Shown here: positions 31,116 to 39,273 of the stretch, piece by piece
How positions within the stretch are numbered: position 1 is the stretch's first letter
Layout: the number at the start of each line of letters is the position of its first letter
Source: Ramlibacter sp.
Lineage (GTDB): Bacteria; Pseudomonadota; Gammaproteobacteria; Burkholderiales; Burkholderiaceae_C
NCBI RefSeq assembly: GCF_029866045.1
Contig: NZ_JARXAB010000021.1
Location: 93,224-157,223 of the forward strand
Reading direction: 5' to 3'
DNA: 64,000 nt
Program-made: the position numbers and the translations under genes
The notes under the pieces: model-generated
The model's input: only the letters and a program-made list of their open reading frames with translations
Told to the model about the DNA's origin: nothing
Database searches by the model: none

Positions 31116-32771
31116 TCAGGCCGAGGCGGTGGGATAGGGGCTGGTGTCTGCTGCCTCCAGCATCGCCCGAGCCAGGCGCTCCATCAGCTCGCTGCGCACC
31201 GCCTGTGCAGCGGGCGCGCTCCAGAGATTGCGCAACTCCTTCGGGTCGGCCTGCAGGTCGTACAGCTCCCCCCAGGGCTGGCCGTCATAGAAGGTGAGGC
31301 GGTGCTGCCGGGTGCGCAGCGTGCGCATGCGCACCCGGCGGTCCATGCCGAAGTCGGCGCGCTGGCTTTCCTCCTCGACCAGCAGCGCCTCGCGCACCTC
31401 CTGCACCTCGCCCCGTAGCACGGGCAGCAGCGACCGCCCGTGCATGCCGTTGGCTGGCAGGAGGCCGGCGCGTGCCAGCACCGTGGCGGCGATGTCGGTC
31501 GTCTGTGCCAGGGCGTCGACGACGCGGCCCGCCGGTGCTGCGCGCTCGCGGCCTCCTTGCGAAGCCTTCATGTCGGGCGATTGCGCCGTGTCGCGCCAGA
31601 TGAAGGGCACCCGGGTGAGCGCGTCGTAGTGCAGCCCGCCCTTGAACATCAGGCCGCGTTCCCCCAGCAGCTCGCCGTGGTCGGCCGTGAACATCACCAC
31701 CGTGTTGCCGTCCAGGCCGAGCGCCCGCAATTGCGCCATCACCTGACCCACCGCATCGTCGATGCAGGCCAGGCTGCCGTGGTGCAGGGCCTGGGCCTCT
31801 CGGGCCTCCTGCGCGCTGCAGGCGAAGGCCCCAAAGCCCGGCTTGAAGCCGGGGTTGGCGCTGCGCTGCGCGCGCAGCCAGGCCAGGGCAGGCGGCGGGT
31901 TCACGCCCTCGGCCGCAAAGGTCTCGGGCAGGGGCATGTCCTCTGGCCTGAACAGGTCCCAGTAGCGCCCGGGAGGGGTGAAGGGATGGTGCGGGTCGGG
32001 GAAGGAGCATTGCAGGAAGAAGGGCTGCCTCCCCTGCTCTCCGTTTTTGCCTTGCGCGCCTTGCGCGAAGTCGGCCAGCATGGCGCAGGTTTGCTGGGCG
32101 ATCCAGGCGGTGGGGTAGAGATCTTCCGGTACGCGGGTGCGCCAGGCCTGGCCCAGCGCGCCCAGGGCCAGCCCCGGCGTGGGGATGGCGTTCGCCGGGC
32201 CGATCAATCGGTCTGCTTCGCCTGGCGGCAGCTGGGCCCGCAGCCACCGGCGCCAGTGCCCCTGTTGCTCGTCGCCGTGGCCGATGCTCAGTGCCACCCG
32301 CTCGAAGCCGTAATAGGGGAGATCGAGCTCCCAGCCGGGGTCCTCTTCCCACCGGCGGCCCACCTCCTGGCCGTAGCGGCCCGGGTAGGGCCGGCTTGCG
32401 TCCTGCGGCAGTCTCTGGCCAGCGGCGGGCCAAGGGGGCGCCACCGCGGTGATGTTCTGCAAATGCGACTTGCCCGCCAATGCGGTGCGCCAGCCGGCCT
32501 CGCGCAGTTGCTCCACGAAGGTCGATTCGCCCAGCGAGAGCTCGCGCCCGTTCATCTGCAGCCCGTGCGCGCTGGGCAGGCGCCCGGTCATGAGCGAGGC
32601 CCGATTGGGCTGGCAGATCGGGGTCGCAACATGGAACTGCTCGAAGCGCGCGCCGCCCGCCGCCAGGGCGTCGATGTGCGGCGTGCGCACCCGCGCGTGG
32701 CCCGCGCATCCCAGAAGATCGGCGCGGTGCTGGTCGGTGACGAACAGTAGGAAGTTGGGGCGCGGGGCCAT
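31116..32771 (-). CDS. Type I sulfatase (arylsulfatase/choline-sulfatase family)
   Basis: A 551-aa alkaline-phosphatase-superfamily hydrolase. FLLFVTDQHRADLL provides the metal-binding aspartates near the start, Cys53 lies in the sulfatase signature C-Q-P-N-R followed by ASLMTGR and would be converted to formylglycine, and FTADHGELLGERG supplies the second metal half. There is no signal peptide, so it acts in the cytoplasm on an imported sulfate or related ester (phosphonate monoesters are an alternative). It is the last gene of the leftward array, 50 bases after a Bug receptor gene. A formylglycine-generating enzyme is not in the window. Confidence 0.87.
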   Translation of the reverse strand: MAPRPNFLLFVTDQHRADLLGCAGHARVRTPHIDALAAGGARFEQFHVATPICQPNRASLMTGRLPSAHGLQMNGRELSLGESTFVEQLREAGWRTALAGKSHLQNITAVAPPWPAAGQRLPQDASRPYPGRYGQEVGRRWEEDPGWELDLPYYGFERVALSIGHGDEQQGHWRRWLRAQLPPGEADRLIGPANAIPTPGLALGALGQAWRTRVPEDLYPTAWIAQQTCAMLADFAQGAQGKNGEQGRQPFFLQCSFPDPHHPFTPPGRYWDLFRPEDMPLPETFAAEGVNPPPALAWLRAQRSANPGFKPGFGAFACSAQEAREAQALHHGSLACIDDAVGQVMAQLRALGLDGNTVVMFTADHGELLGERGLMFKGGLHYDALTRVPFIWRDTAQSPDMKASQGGRERAAPAGRVVDALAQTTDIAATVLARAGLLPANGMHGRSLLPVLRGEVQEVREALLVEEESQRADFGMDRRVRMRTLRTRQHRLTFYDGQPWGELYDLQADPKELRNLWSAPAAQAVRSELMERLARAMLEAADTSPYPTASA

Positions 32772-32821
32772 GGGGGTGGAAAGCCTGGCGCGGGCTACAT
32801 GCGCCAGGTTGGCCGACCGGG

Positions 32822-33835
32822 TCAGTCGGCCTTGATATTGAGCTCGCGCGCCAGCGTGCCGTAGCGCTGGTTGTCGGCTTTCATAAAGCCCTCGAGCACC
32901 TGCGGCGAACCGCCGGCCACCTCGATGCCCGCGGCCATGAGCTTGTCGCGCACCTCGGGCATCTTGATCACCTCATTGATCTCGCGGTTGATGCGGGCGA
33001 TGGTGGCTGCAGGCGTGGCTGCAGGCGCGAACACGCCGTACCAGGCGTTCACCTCCACCCCGGGCACACCCTGCTCGGTGGCGGTGGGCACCTCGGGCAG
33101 CAGCTCGGAGCGACGGGCCTCGGTGACCGCCAGGGGCACCAGCTTGCCGGCTTTGATGTGCGGCACTGCGCCGCCCAGGCCCACGTACAGCAGCTTGACT
33201 TCGCCCGCGAGCGAGGCGGTGATTGACGGAGCGACGCCCTTGTAGGGCACGTGCATCAGGTCCAGCTTGGTGCTGCGCTTGAACATCTCACCGGCGAAGT
33301 GCATGGGCGATCCGTTCCCCGCGCTGCCATAGGGCAGACCCGGGGACTTGCGCGCGGCCTCGAGCGCCGCCTTCAGATTGTTGGCCCCGAGAGAGGGGTT
33401 GGCGACCAGCACCAGGGGCGTGGTGGCCGGCGCGATCACTGGCGCCAAGTCCTTGTGCACATCGACGCCGCCGCCCGCACCAGGGGGCAGCACATGGGGC
33501 GAGATGACCATGGTGTTGGGTGTGAGCAGAAGGGTGTGGCCATCGGCCGGCGCCTTGGCGACGAAGCTGGCGCCCACCAAAGCGCCGGCGCCAGGCTTGT
33601 TGTCCACCACCACGGGCTGGCCCAGGCGCGGCGCGAGTTTCTCGCCGATGATGCGCGCGGCCAGGTCGGGCCCGCCGCCTGGCGGGAAGGGCACGACCAG
33701 GGTGACCTGGCGCGAGGGGAAGGCGGCCTGGGCCGATGCCAGCTGCGGCATTCCGGCGGCCAGGGCCAGGCCGCTGGCTGCCAGCAGCCCCAGTGTGCTG
33801 CGGCGGGGCAGCGAATGATTCGACGTGTGCTTCAT
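32822..33835 (-). CDS. Tripartite tricarboxylate transporter receptor (Bug family)
   Basis: A 337-aa periplasmic substrate-binding protein. A twin-arginine-like start (LPRRSTLGLLAASGLALAAG) leads to cleavage near ASAQA. The mature protein begins FPSRQVTLVVPFPPGGGPDLAAR, the Bug/TctC signature, and contains HVPYKGVAPS. Bug receptors usually bind carboxylates or aromatic acids for a TctAB permease, which is absent here. GGAG precedes the ATG by 6 bases. It lies between the FAD monooxygenase and the sulfatase, in the leftward array, and likely binds an island substrate. Confidence 0.92.
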   Translation of the reverse strand: MKHTSNHSLPRRSTLGLLAASGLALAAGMPQLASAQAAFPSRQVTLVVPFPPGGGPDLAARIIGEKLAPRLGQPVVVDNKPGAGALVGASFVAKAPADGHTLLLTPNTMVISPHVLPPGAGGGVDVHKDLAPVIAPATTPLVLVANPSLGANNLKAALEAARKSPGLPYGSAGNGSPMHFAGEMFKRSTKLDLMHVPYKGVAPSITASLAGEVKLLYVGLGGAVPHIKAGKLVPLAVTEARRSELLPEVPTATEQGVPGVEVNAWYGVFAPAATPAATIARINREINEVIKMPEVRDKLMAAGIEVAGGSPQVLEGFMKADNQRYGTLARELNIKAD

Positions 33836-33892
33836 GTGGTCTCCGTTCTTTGGTTACTTCTGCAGGGTGAATTGAATCTCTTGCACGGCCCC

Positions 33893-35032
33893 TCAGGCCA
33901 AGGGGGTGTTCCAGGCGTCGTAGCCATAGACCCAGTCGGCATTGCCAGGGCCCTTCATCCACTGGTTTCCGCGCGAACCGATCTGGATTCTCGCGGTGCG
34001 TTCGCGGCGCGCATCCTCGTAAACCTGTAGTCCCTTTTGCGCCTGGGGGCGTGTCGCGGCCTCGGTGAGCGCGCGACCCAGCACCACCGCGTCCTCGATC
34101 GCCATGCCGGCGCCCTGTGCCATGAAGGGCAGCATCGGGTGGCAGGCGTCGCCCAGCAGGGTCACCGTGCCCACGCCCCAGCGGGTCAGGGGTTCGCGCT
34201 CGTACAGTGCGCTCTTGAGAACGCTGTCGCAGGCCTCGAGCAGCTTGCGTGGTTCGGCATGGAAGTCTTGGTAGGCGGCGCGCAGTTCATGCACATCGCC
34301 CTCGCTGGTCCAGGACTCCTCGGTCCAATCAGGCTGCCCGGTGGTGGCGAAGACGAAGGTCTCGCGGCCCTGGTTAAGCGGGAAGGTCACGATCTGGGTG
34401 TGTGCGTTGGGCCCCCACCACTTGGTGAAGGCCTCGATCTCGGGCACGTCTTTGACCCGCTCGGTCGGCACCACGGCGCGGTAGGAGACGACGCCGGTGA
34501 AGCGCGGCTTTTCTTCTCCGAACAGGGCTGCGCGAACCCGGGAGTGAATGCCGTCGGCGCCGACGACCAGGTCATGCCGGGCGCTGCTGCCGTCTTCGAA
34601 GGTGAGTGTCACACCCTGCGCGTCCTGCGTCAGCGTGGCCATGCGTTTGGCAAAAAGTACCCGCTCCCCCGGAAATTCGGCCGCAAGTGCCGCCAGCAGA
34701 TCGGCGCGGTGGATGGTCACCTGAGGCGCGCCGTACTGCGTCTCGGCGATATTGCCCATGCCCAGGCGAGAGGTCTCGGCATTCGTATCCCAGTCGCGGC
34801 TGATGCGGTAGGTCGGCTGTGCGCCCTCCGCGCGAATACGCGCGCCGATGCCACCGCCCAGTCCGTCCAGTGCCCGCACCACATTGGGCGTGAGGTTGAT
34901 GTCGGCGCCGACGCGCATCCACTGCTTTGCCTGCTCGTAGACGGTGACCTCGTGCCCGGCGCGGCGCAGCGCGATCGCGGCGGTCAGCCCGCCGACGCCG
35001 CCGCCGGCGATGCCGATGTTCATTGCTTGCAT
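33893..35032 (-). CDS. FAD-dependent aromatic monooxygenase (salicylate/6-hydroxynicotinate hydroxylase-like)
   Basis: A 379-aa class A flavoprotein hydroxylase. The N-terminal IGIAGGGVGGLTAAIALRRA binds FAD; the DG motif appears in VVGADGIHSRVRAALFG and the second FAD motif in TLLGDACHPMLPFMAQGAGM. The tail with WVYGYDAWNTPL resembles NicC-type 6-hydroxynicotinate 3-monooxygenases, which decarboxylate while hydroxylating; salicylate hydroxylase is close too. The ATG at 35030-35032 is backed by GAGGAG about 9 bases away; a second ATG three codons on is less well placed. It would create the ring diol for meta-cleavage if the pathway runs that way. Confidence 0.9.
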   Translation of the reverse strand: MQAMNIGIAGGGVGGLTAAIALRRAGHEVTVYEQAKQWMRVGADINLTPNVVRALDGLGGGIGARIRAEGAQPTYRISRDWDTNAETSRLGMGNIAETQYGAPQVTIHRADLLAALAAEFPGERVLFAKRMATLTQDAQGVTLTFEDGSSARHDLVVGADGIHSRVRAALFGEEKPRFTGVVSYRAVVPTERVKDVPEIEAFTKWWGPNAHTQIVTFPLNQGRETFVFATTGQPDWTEESWTSEGDVHELRAAYQDFHAEPRKLLEACDSVLKSALYEREPLTRWGVGTVTLLGDACHPMLPFMAQGAGMAIEDAVVLGRALTEAATRPQAQKGLQVYEDARRERTARIQIGSRGNQWMKGPGNADWVYGYDAWNTPLA

Positions 35033-35052
35033 GCGAAGAGACTCCTCGGAAT

Positions 35053-35841
35053 TCAGAATGCGCCAGGGAAGGACCCGCCATCGAGCAGGACGTTCTGGCC
35101 GTTGATGTAGCCGGCATGCACGCTGCACAGGAAGGCGCAGGTCTTGCCCAGCTCCTCGGGCTGGCCCAGACGCCGGGCCGGGTGTTTGGCGACGCGGGCG
35201 GCGCGTATCTCGGCCACGCTCTTGCCATCGCGCTTGGCCTGGGTTGCAAAGTTGCTCGCCAGTCGGGCAGTGTCGAAGGTACCGGGCAGCAGGTTGTTGA
35301 TGGTCACGCCGCGGGCGATGACGCTGCGCGCCAGCCCGGCGGCGAAGCCGGTGAGGCCGGCGCGCGCGCCGTTGGACAGGCCCAGGATCTCCAGCGGTGA
35401 CTTCACCGCGCTGGAGGTGATGTTGACGATCCGGCCAAAGCCACGGTCCATCATGCCGTCCACCGTTGCTTTGATCAGTTCGATCGGCGCCAGCATGTTG
35501 GCGTCCAGTGCGCCGATCCAGTCCTCGCGGTCCCAGTTCCGGAAATCGCCCGCCGGCGGCCCGCCGGCGTTGGTGACGACGATGTCGAACTGCGGATGCG
35601 CGGCGAAGATGCGCGCACGGCCCTCGGCGGTAGTGACGTCGGCGGCGACCCACGCGACCTGGCCGCCACTGGGCGCGGCCAGTTCGGCCAGACCCGCCGC
35701 TGCTTCCCGCAGCGGGCCCTCGGTGCGTGCCACGATGACCACCTGCGCGCCCTCGGTGGCCAGCGCAGTGGCGCATGCCAGTCCCAGCCCGGCGCTTGCG
35801 CCGCACACCAGGGCCTTCTTGCCGGAAATTCCCAGATCCAT
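35053..35841 (-). CDS. SDR-family oxidoreductase, atypical active site subgroup
   Basis: A 262-aa short-chain dehydrogenase-fold protein. GASAGLGLA binds the dinucleotide and VTNAGGP the usual NAG position. The catalytic segment reads NITSSAVKSPLEILGLSNGA followed by RAGLTGF: aligned on the helix, Tyr-x3-Lys is Ser-x3-Arg. This departure is known from a beta-ketoacyl-reductase-like SDR subgroup, so it need not mean inactivity. It sits 20 bases upstream of the monooxygenase and 12 bases downstream of the RidA gene, tightly packed in the array. The substrate is unknown. Confidence 0.85.
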   Translation of the reverse strand: MDLGISGKKALVCGASAGLGLACATALATEGAQVVIVARTEGPLREAAAGLAELAAPSGGQVAWVAADVTTAEGRARIFAAHPQFDIVVTNAGGPPAGDFRNWDREDWIGALDANMLAPIELIKATVDGMMDRGFGRIVNITSSAVKSPLEILGLSNGARAGLTGFAAGLARSVIARGVTINNLLPGTFDTARLASNFATQAKRDGKSVAEIRAARVAKHPARRLGQPEELGKTCAFLCSVHAGYINGQNVLLDGGSFPGAF

Positions 35842-35853
35842 GTCTTGCTTTCC

Positions 35854-36315
35854 TCAGGCGCCAGGCGCCATCACCACTTGAATCGATGGCATGGTTTGCG
35901 CCTCGCGCAGGTCCACGTCCAGCCGGGCCCAGGCGTCGATCTCCACCTTCAGCTCGGCGAACACCAGGGCGCGCACCTCCACCAGCGTGGAGCAGGGAAA
36001 GTGAGCGCCGAAAAAGTCCCTGCGGGCTCGGCCGACCTCGTCCTTGTCGGCGATGTCGGTCAGGTAGACCACCGTCTTGAGGATGTTGTGTCGGTGCCCG
36101 CCCGCGGCCCGTACCAGGTCCTCGAGCTTGTGCAGCACCACCAGGGTCTGTGCGTAAGCACCCAGGGGCTGGCCCGCCTGCGCCGCCTCGCGGGTGGCGG
36201 GGTGGCCAGTCATGCCCGACATCACCACCTCATTGCCGACGCGCCAGGCGTTGGTCCAGGAGGCGCCAGGCAGGTCAGGGACGGCCTGGCAGACGACGCG
36301 GTGTGGCGTGCTCAT
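35854..36315 (-). CDS. RidA/YjgF-family protein (possible aminomuconate-type deaminase)
   Basis: A 153-aa Rid-family protein. NEVVMSGMTGHPA, YAQTLVVLHKLEDLVRAAGG, VVYLTDIADKDEV and the diagnostic STLVEVRALVFAELKVEIDA with its conserved Arg are all present. Rid proteins hydrolyse reactive enamines/imines, and in 2-aminophenol pathways a relative is the 2-aminomuconate deaminase. A C-terminal tail makes it longer than RidA (about 130 aa). The ATG at 36313-36315 is preceded by GGGAG. Its place in a ring-cleavage cluster with a semialdehyde dehydrogenase supports a deaminating step on a nitrogen-bearing intermediate; this is inference. Confidence 0.87.
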   Translation of the reverse strand: MSTPHRVVCQAVPDLPGASWTNAWRVGNEVVMSGMTGHPATREAAQAGQPLGAYAQTLVVLHKLEDLVRAAGGHRHNILKTVVYLTDIADKDEVGRARRDFFGAHFPCSTLVEVRALVFAELKVEIDAWARLDVDLREAQTMPSIQVVMAPGA

Positions 36316-36340
36316 CGCAACTCCCATGGGTAAGAGGCCC

Positions 36341-36691
36341 TCACTGCCCACCGGCGCGCACGCGCTGAATGATGCGTTCGCGCACCGGCACGAAGTCGTA
36401 GCTCGGGTAGACCTCGGTGCTGAAGACGCCCCAGGCCGAGCGCTCGAGCTCGAGGTTCACTTGCCCGAGCAGCGCCGGGGGTACCTCCAGTGTCACGATC
36501 TGGCCCAGGCCCATGGCCACGGTCCACGACACCACCCGGGTGCCCGGCACCGGGAAACGGTCCCACCACTCGGAGGCCTTGAGCCGGGACTGCACCTCGT
36601 CGAGCACCAGGCCGGGGTGGTGCTTGAGGAGGATCGTGAGCAGCACGTTGGAGTCGGGCGCTGCGTTTGCGCCGTGATCGGCTTCGGTCAT
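36341..36691 (-). CDS. Conserved small protein of unknown function
   Basis: A 116-aa soluble protein I do not recognise. It has no signal peptide or membrane segment. The middle reads LKASEWWDRFPVPGTRVVSW followed by a hydrophobic strand ending VTLEVPPA, and the C-terminal part has AWGVFSTEVYPSYDF. The alternating pattern of strands and amphipathic helices could suit a ferredoxin-like (EthD/muconolactone-isomerase-sized) fold, but that is a guess. It lies between a Bug receptor gene and ridA in the leftward array with short gaps, so a role in the same pathway is likely. Confidence 0.75.
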   Translation of the reverse strand: MTEADHGANAAPDSNVLLTILLKHHPGLVLDEVQSRLKASEWWDRFPVPGTRVVSWTVAMGLGQIVTLEVPPALLGQVNLELERSAWGVFSTEVYPSYDFVPVRERIIQRVRAGGQ

Positions 36692-36731
36692 GCGGTCGGT
36701 GCTCCCAGGGCTGGTGCGTCGGATCGGTGTC

Positions 36732-37706
36732 TCACTCGGCGACGATGCTGCGGGCCTTGATGATGCCGGCCCAGGTCGCGGTCTCGGCCTTGATGTGGGC
36801 GGCGAACTCGACCGGCTTCATCAGCACCGGCGTCAGCCCTTGTGACCGAAGCTGCTCGCGCACCTCCGGTCGCGCCAAGGCGTCGGTGGCGTCCTTGAGG
36901 ACCTGGGCCACCGCTTCGGGCGGCGTGCCGGCGGGTGCCAGAACGCCATACCAGGAGGTCACCACCACACCGGGGATGCCCAGCTCGGCCAGGGTCGGGA
37001 TTTCTGGCGCGACCACCGCGTCGCGCACGCTGTCGGTCACCCCCAGTGCGACCAGCTTGCCAGAGCGAATGTGCTGCAGCGTGGCGGGCAGGTTGGAAAA
37101 CATCAGGGGCACGGTTCCGCCCAGCACGTCGTTGAGCGCGGGCGCGGTGCCCTTGTAGGGAACGTGCATCAGATCGGTGCCGGTCTGCTGCTTGAACAGC
37201 TCGCCTGCCAGGTGCAGGCCGCTGCCGATGCCGGGCGAGGCGTAGCTGAAGCCGCCTGGTCTGGCCTTGGCCGCAGCCACCAGCTCCCTGACATCGCGCA
37301 CCTTGGCGCCGGGGCCGGCAACCAGCACATTGGGCGCCTTGGCCACCATGGTCACCGCTACAAAATCCTTCTCGATGTTGAAGGGAAAGTTGGTCATCAA
37401 GGTGGGGTTGATGGTCAAATTGCCCGCCGGAATCATCAGCAAGGTGCGGCCGTCAGGCCGGGCCTTCTTGACCTTGTCGATCCCCAGGTTGCCCGCCGCG
37501 CCGGGCAGGTTCTCCACCACCGCCGGCTGACCGCTGCGCCGGCTGATCTGCTCGGCCAGGATGCGGGCCAGGGTATCCACCGGGCCGCCGGGCGGGAAGG
37601 GCGCGACGATGGTGGTGCGTTCGGCCTGCGCCAGTGCGGCGGGGGTCACGAGGCCGGCAACGAGGCTGGCGAGGCAGGACAACAGGAGGCGGCGTTGGTT
37701 ACGCAT
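36732..37706 (-). CDS. Tripartite tricarboxylate transporter receptor (Bug family), second copy
   Basis: A 324-aa periplasmic receptor. The signal peptide LLLSCLASLVAGLVTPAALA-QA precedes the Bug start RTTIVAPFPPGGPVDTLARI, and HVPYKGTAPALNDVLGG is typical. The ATG at 37704-37706 begins the signal peptide (RNQRRLLLS); 13 further codons upstream are open but would spoil it. It is clearly diverged from the copy at 32.8 kb, so the two probably bind different compounds. No TctA/TctB permease genes are present. Confidence 0.92.
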   Translation of the reverse strand: MRNQRRLLLSCLASLVAGLVTPAALAQAERTTIVAPFPPGGPVDTLARILAEQISRRSGQPAVVENLPGAAGNLGIDKVKKARPDGRTLLMIPAGNLTINPTLMTNFPFNIEKDFVAVTMVAKAPNVLVAGPGAKVRDVRELVAAAKARPGGFSYASPGIGSGLHLAGELFKQQTGTDLMHVPYKGTAPALNDVLGGTVPLMFSNLPATLQHIRSGKLVALGVTDSVRDAVVAPEIPTLAELGIPGVVVTSWYGVLAPAGTPPEAVAQVLKDATDALARPEVREQLRSQGLTPVLMKPVEFAAHIKAETATWAGIIKARSIVAE

Positions 37707-37725
37707 GGTGGAAGTTCCTCTTGAA

Positions 37726-37763
37726 AGTGCGAGTGGAGAGTGCAAGCCGATAGTGCGAGTGGA
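37726..37763. repeat. Duplicated 12-bp element upstream of the second Bug receptor gene
   Basis: AGTGCGAGTGGA occurs at 37726-37737 and again at 37752-37763, 26 bp apart, in the gap between the ALDH and receptor genes. On the minus strand the core CACTCGCA also occurs in the tandem repeats near 16.5 kb. Function unknown. Confidence 0.5.
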
Positions 37764-37790
37764 GGCGTGTGTGATGCTGCGGATCCATGC

Positions 37791-39260
37791 TCAGTCGGCC
37801 CAGGGCAGGGGCGCGTCGTTGAGGCCCCAGTAAAAGCTTTTCTGGGCGGTGTACTCCAGGATGCCCAGACGGCCCTTCTCCCGGCCCGTGCCGCTTTGCT
37901 TGACGCCGCCAAAGGGCGTGCTCACCGAAAACAACTTGTAGGTGTTGACCCAGACGGTGCCGGTCTCCAGCGCCCGGCCGATGCGCCAGGCGGCCTTGTA
38001 GTCGCGCGTCCAGATGCCCGAGGCCAGGCCGAAGACGCTGTCGTTGCACTGGGCCACCAGGTCGGCCTCGTCGGTCCAGGGCAGCAGGGCCAGAACCGGG
38101 CCGAAGACCTCTTCCTGGCACAGGCGGGCTGAGTTGGGCAGGCCCTCGAACACGGTGGGCAGGTAGTAGCTGCCCTTGTCATACATCGCGCCCTGGGGCC
38201 GGGCGCCGCCGGTGAGCAGCTCGCCGCCCTCCTGGAGGCCCAGCGCGACGAAGCCTTCCACCGTGGATCGGTGACCCATGTTGACCAGCGGGCCCATTTG
38301 CGTGCGCTCGCTGGACGGGTCGCCCACGCGCAGGGCCTTTACGCTGTCCAGTAGGCGGCGTTTGAACTCGTCGTACACGCTGGCATGCACGAAGGCGCGC
38401 GATCCCGCGATGCACGATTCGCCCGAGCTCGAGAAGATGCCAAAAAGCACACCCTTGACCGCGTGGTCCAGGTCGGCGTCGGCGCAGACGATGGTGGGCG
38501 ATTTGCCCCCCAGCTCCAGCGAGGTGGGCATGAGCTTTTCGGCCGCCAGCCGCTGGATGCCCAAGCCCACATTCGTGCCGCCGGTGAAGGCGATGCGCTT
38601 GACCAGGGGGTGGCGCACTAGGGCGTCACCGACCACCGAGCCCTTGCCGGGGAGCACGCTGAGAATTCCGTCGGGTACGCCCGCTTCCTGCGCGATGCGC
38701 GCCAGCTCGATCGCCATGCGCGGGGTGATCTCGGCCGGCTTGAAGACGACGGCGCAACCGGCCGCGAGCGCCGGCGCGAGCTTTTGCGCCTCGCTGGCGA
38801 TGGGCGAGTTCCAGGGGGTGATGGCGCCCACCACGCCCAGGGGCTCGTTCACGCTCATGGTGAAGTAGTCGCCGCGTGCCGGCGTGAGCGTTTCCTCCCA
38901 GGTCTCGCAGGCGGCGGCGAAGAACTGGAAGGTGCCGGCGGCACTGGCCACGAGGGCGCGGGTCTCGTTGATCGGCTTGCCGTTGTCCAGACGCTGCAGC
39001 TGCGCCAGTTCTTCGGCGCGTGAACGGATGCCCCCCGCGATGCGATGCAGGATGGCCGCGCGCTCGTGGCGCTTGAGCCCGGCCCAGTTGGCCTTTTTGC
39101 GTGCGGCCTCGGCCACTTGCACCGCCTCGTCCACGTCCGCCGCGGTGGCCGCGTGCAGGGTGGCGACGGTGCTGCTGTCATGCGGGTATTCGGTGGCGTA
39201 GGCGGGGCCGGTGGCGTCGCGCCAGCGGCCAGCCATCAGGGTCTGGAGTTTCTCGGTCAT
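37791..39260 (-). CDS. Aldehyde dehydrogenase (semialdehyde dehydrogenase type)
   Basis: A 489-aa NAD(P)-dependent aldehyde dehydrogenase. TPWNSP and KPAEITP contact the cofactor, Glu249 in LELGGKSP is the general base and Cys283 in SSSGESCIAGSR the nucleophile; EEVFGPVL and the terminal FGGVKQSGTGREKG are conserved. Family and context favour oxidation of a ring-cleavage semialdehyde (2-hydroxymuconic or 2-aminomuconic type) to the acid, but substrate assignment by sequence is weak. It begins 13 bases after the aspartate-dehydrogenase stop, in the same transcript. Confidence 0.93.
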   Translation of the reverse strand: MTEKLQTLMAGRWRDATGPAYATEYPHDSSTVATLHAATAADVDEAVQVAEAARKKANWAGLKRHERAAILHRIAGGIRSRAEELAQLQRLDNGKPINETRALVASAAGTFQFFAAACETWEETLTPARGDYFTMSVNEPLGVVGAITPWNSPIASEAQKLAPALAAGCAVVFKPAEITPRMAIELARIAQEAGVPDGILSVLPGKGSVVGDALVRHPLVKRIAFTGGTNVGLGIQRLAAEKLMPTSLELGGKSPTIVCADADLDHAVKGVLFGIFSSSGESCIAGSRAFVHASVYDEFKRRLLDSVKALRVGDPSSERTQMGPLVNMGHRSTVEGFVALGLQEGGELLTGGARPQGAMYDKGSYYLPTVFEGLPNSARLCQEEVFGPVLALLPWTDEADLVAQCNDSVFGLASGIWTRDYKAAWRIGRALETGTVWVNTYKLFSVSTPFGGVKQSGTGREKGRLGILEYTAQKSFYWGLNDAPLPWAD

Positions 39261-39273
39261 GGGCAGGCCCCGG

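Noticed and set aside
35053..35841. Second SDR with missing Tyr/Lys as evidence of another pseudoenzyme
   Set aside because: The LSN-type active-site variant is known in an established beta-ketoacyl-reductase-like SDR subgroup, so it is not special.
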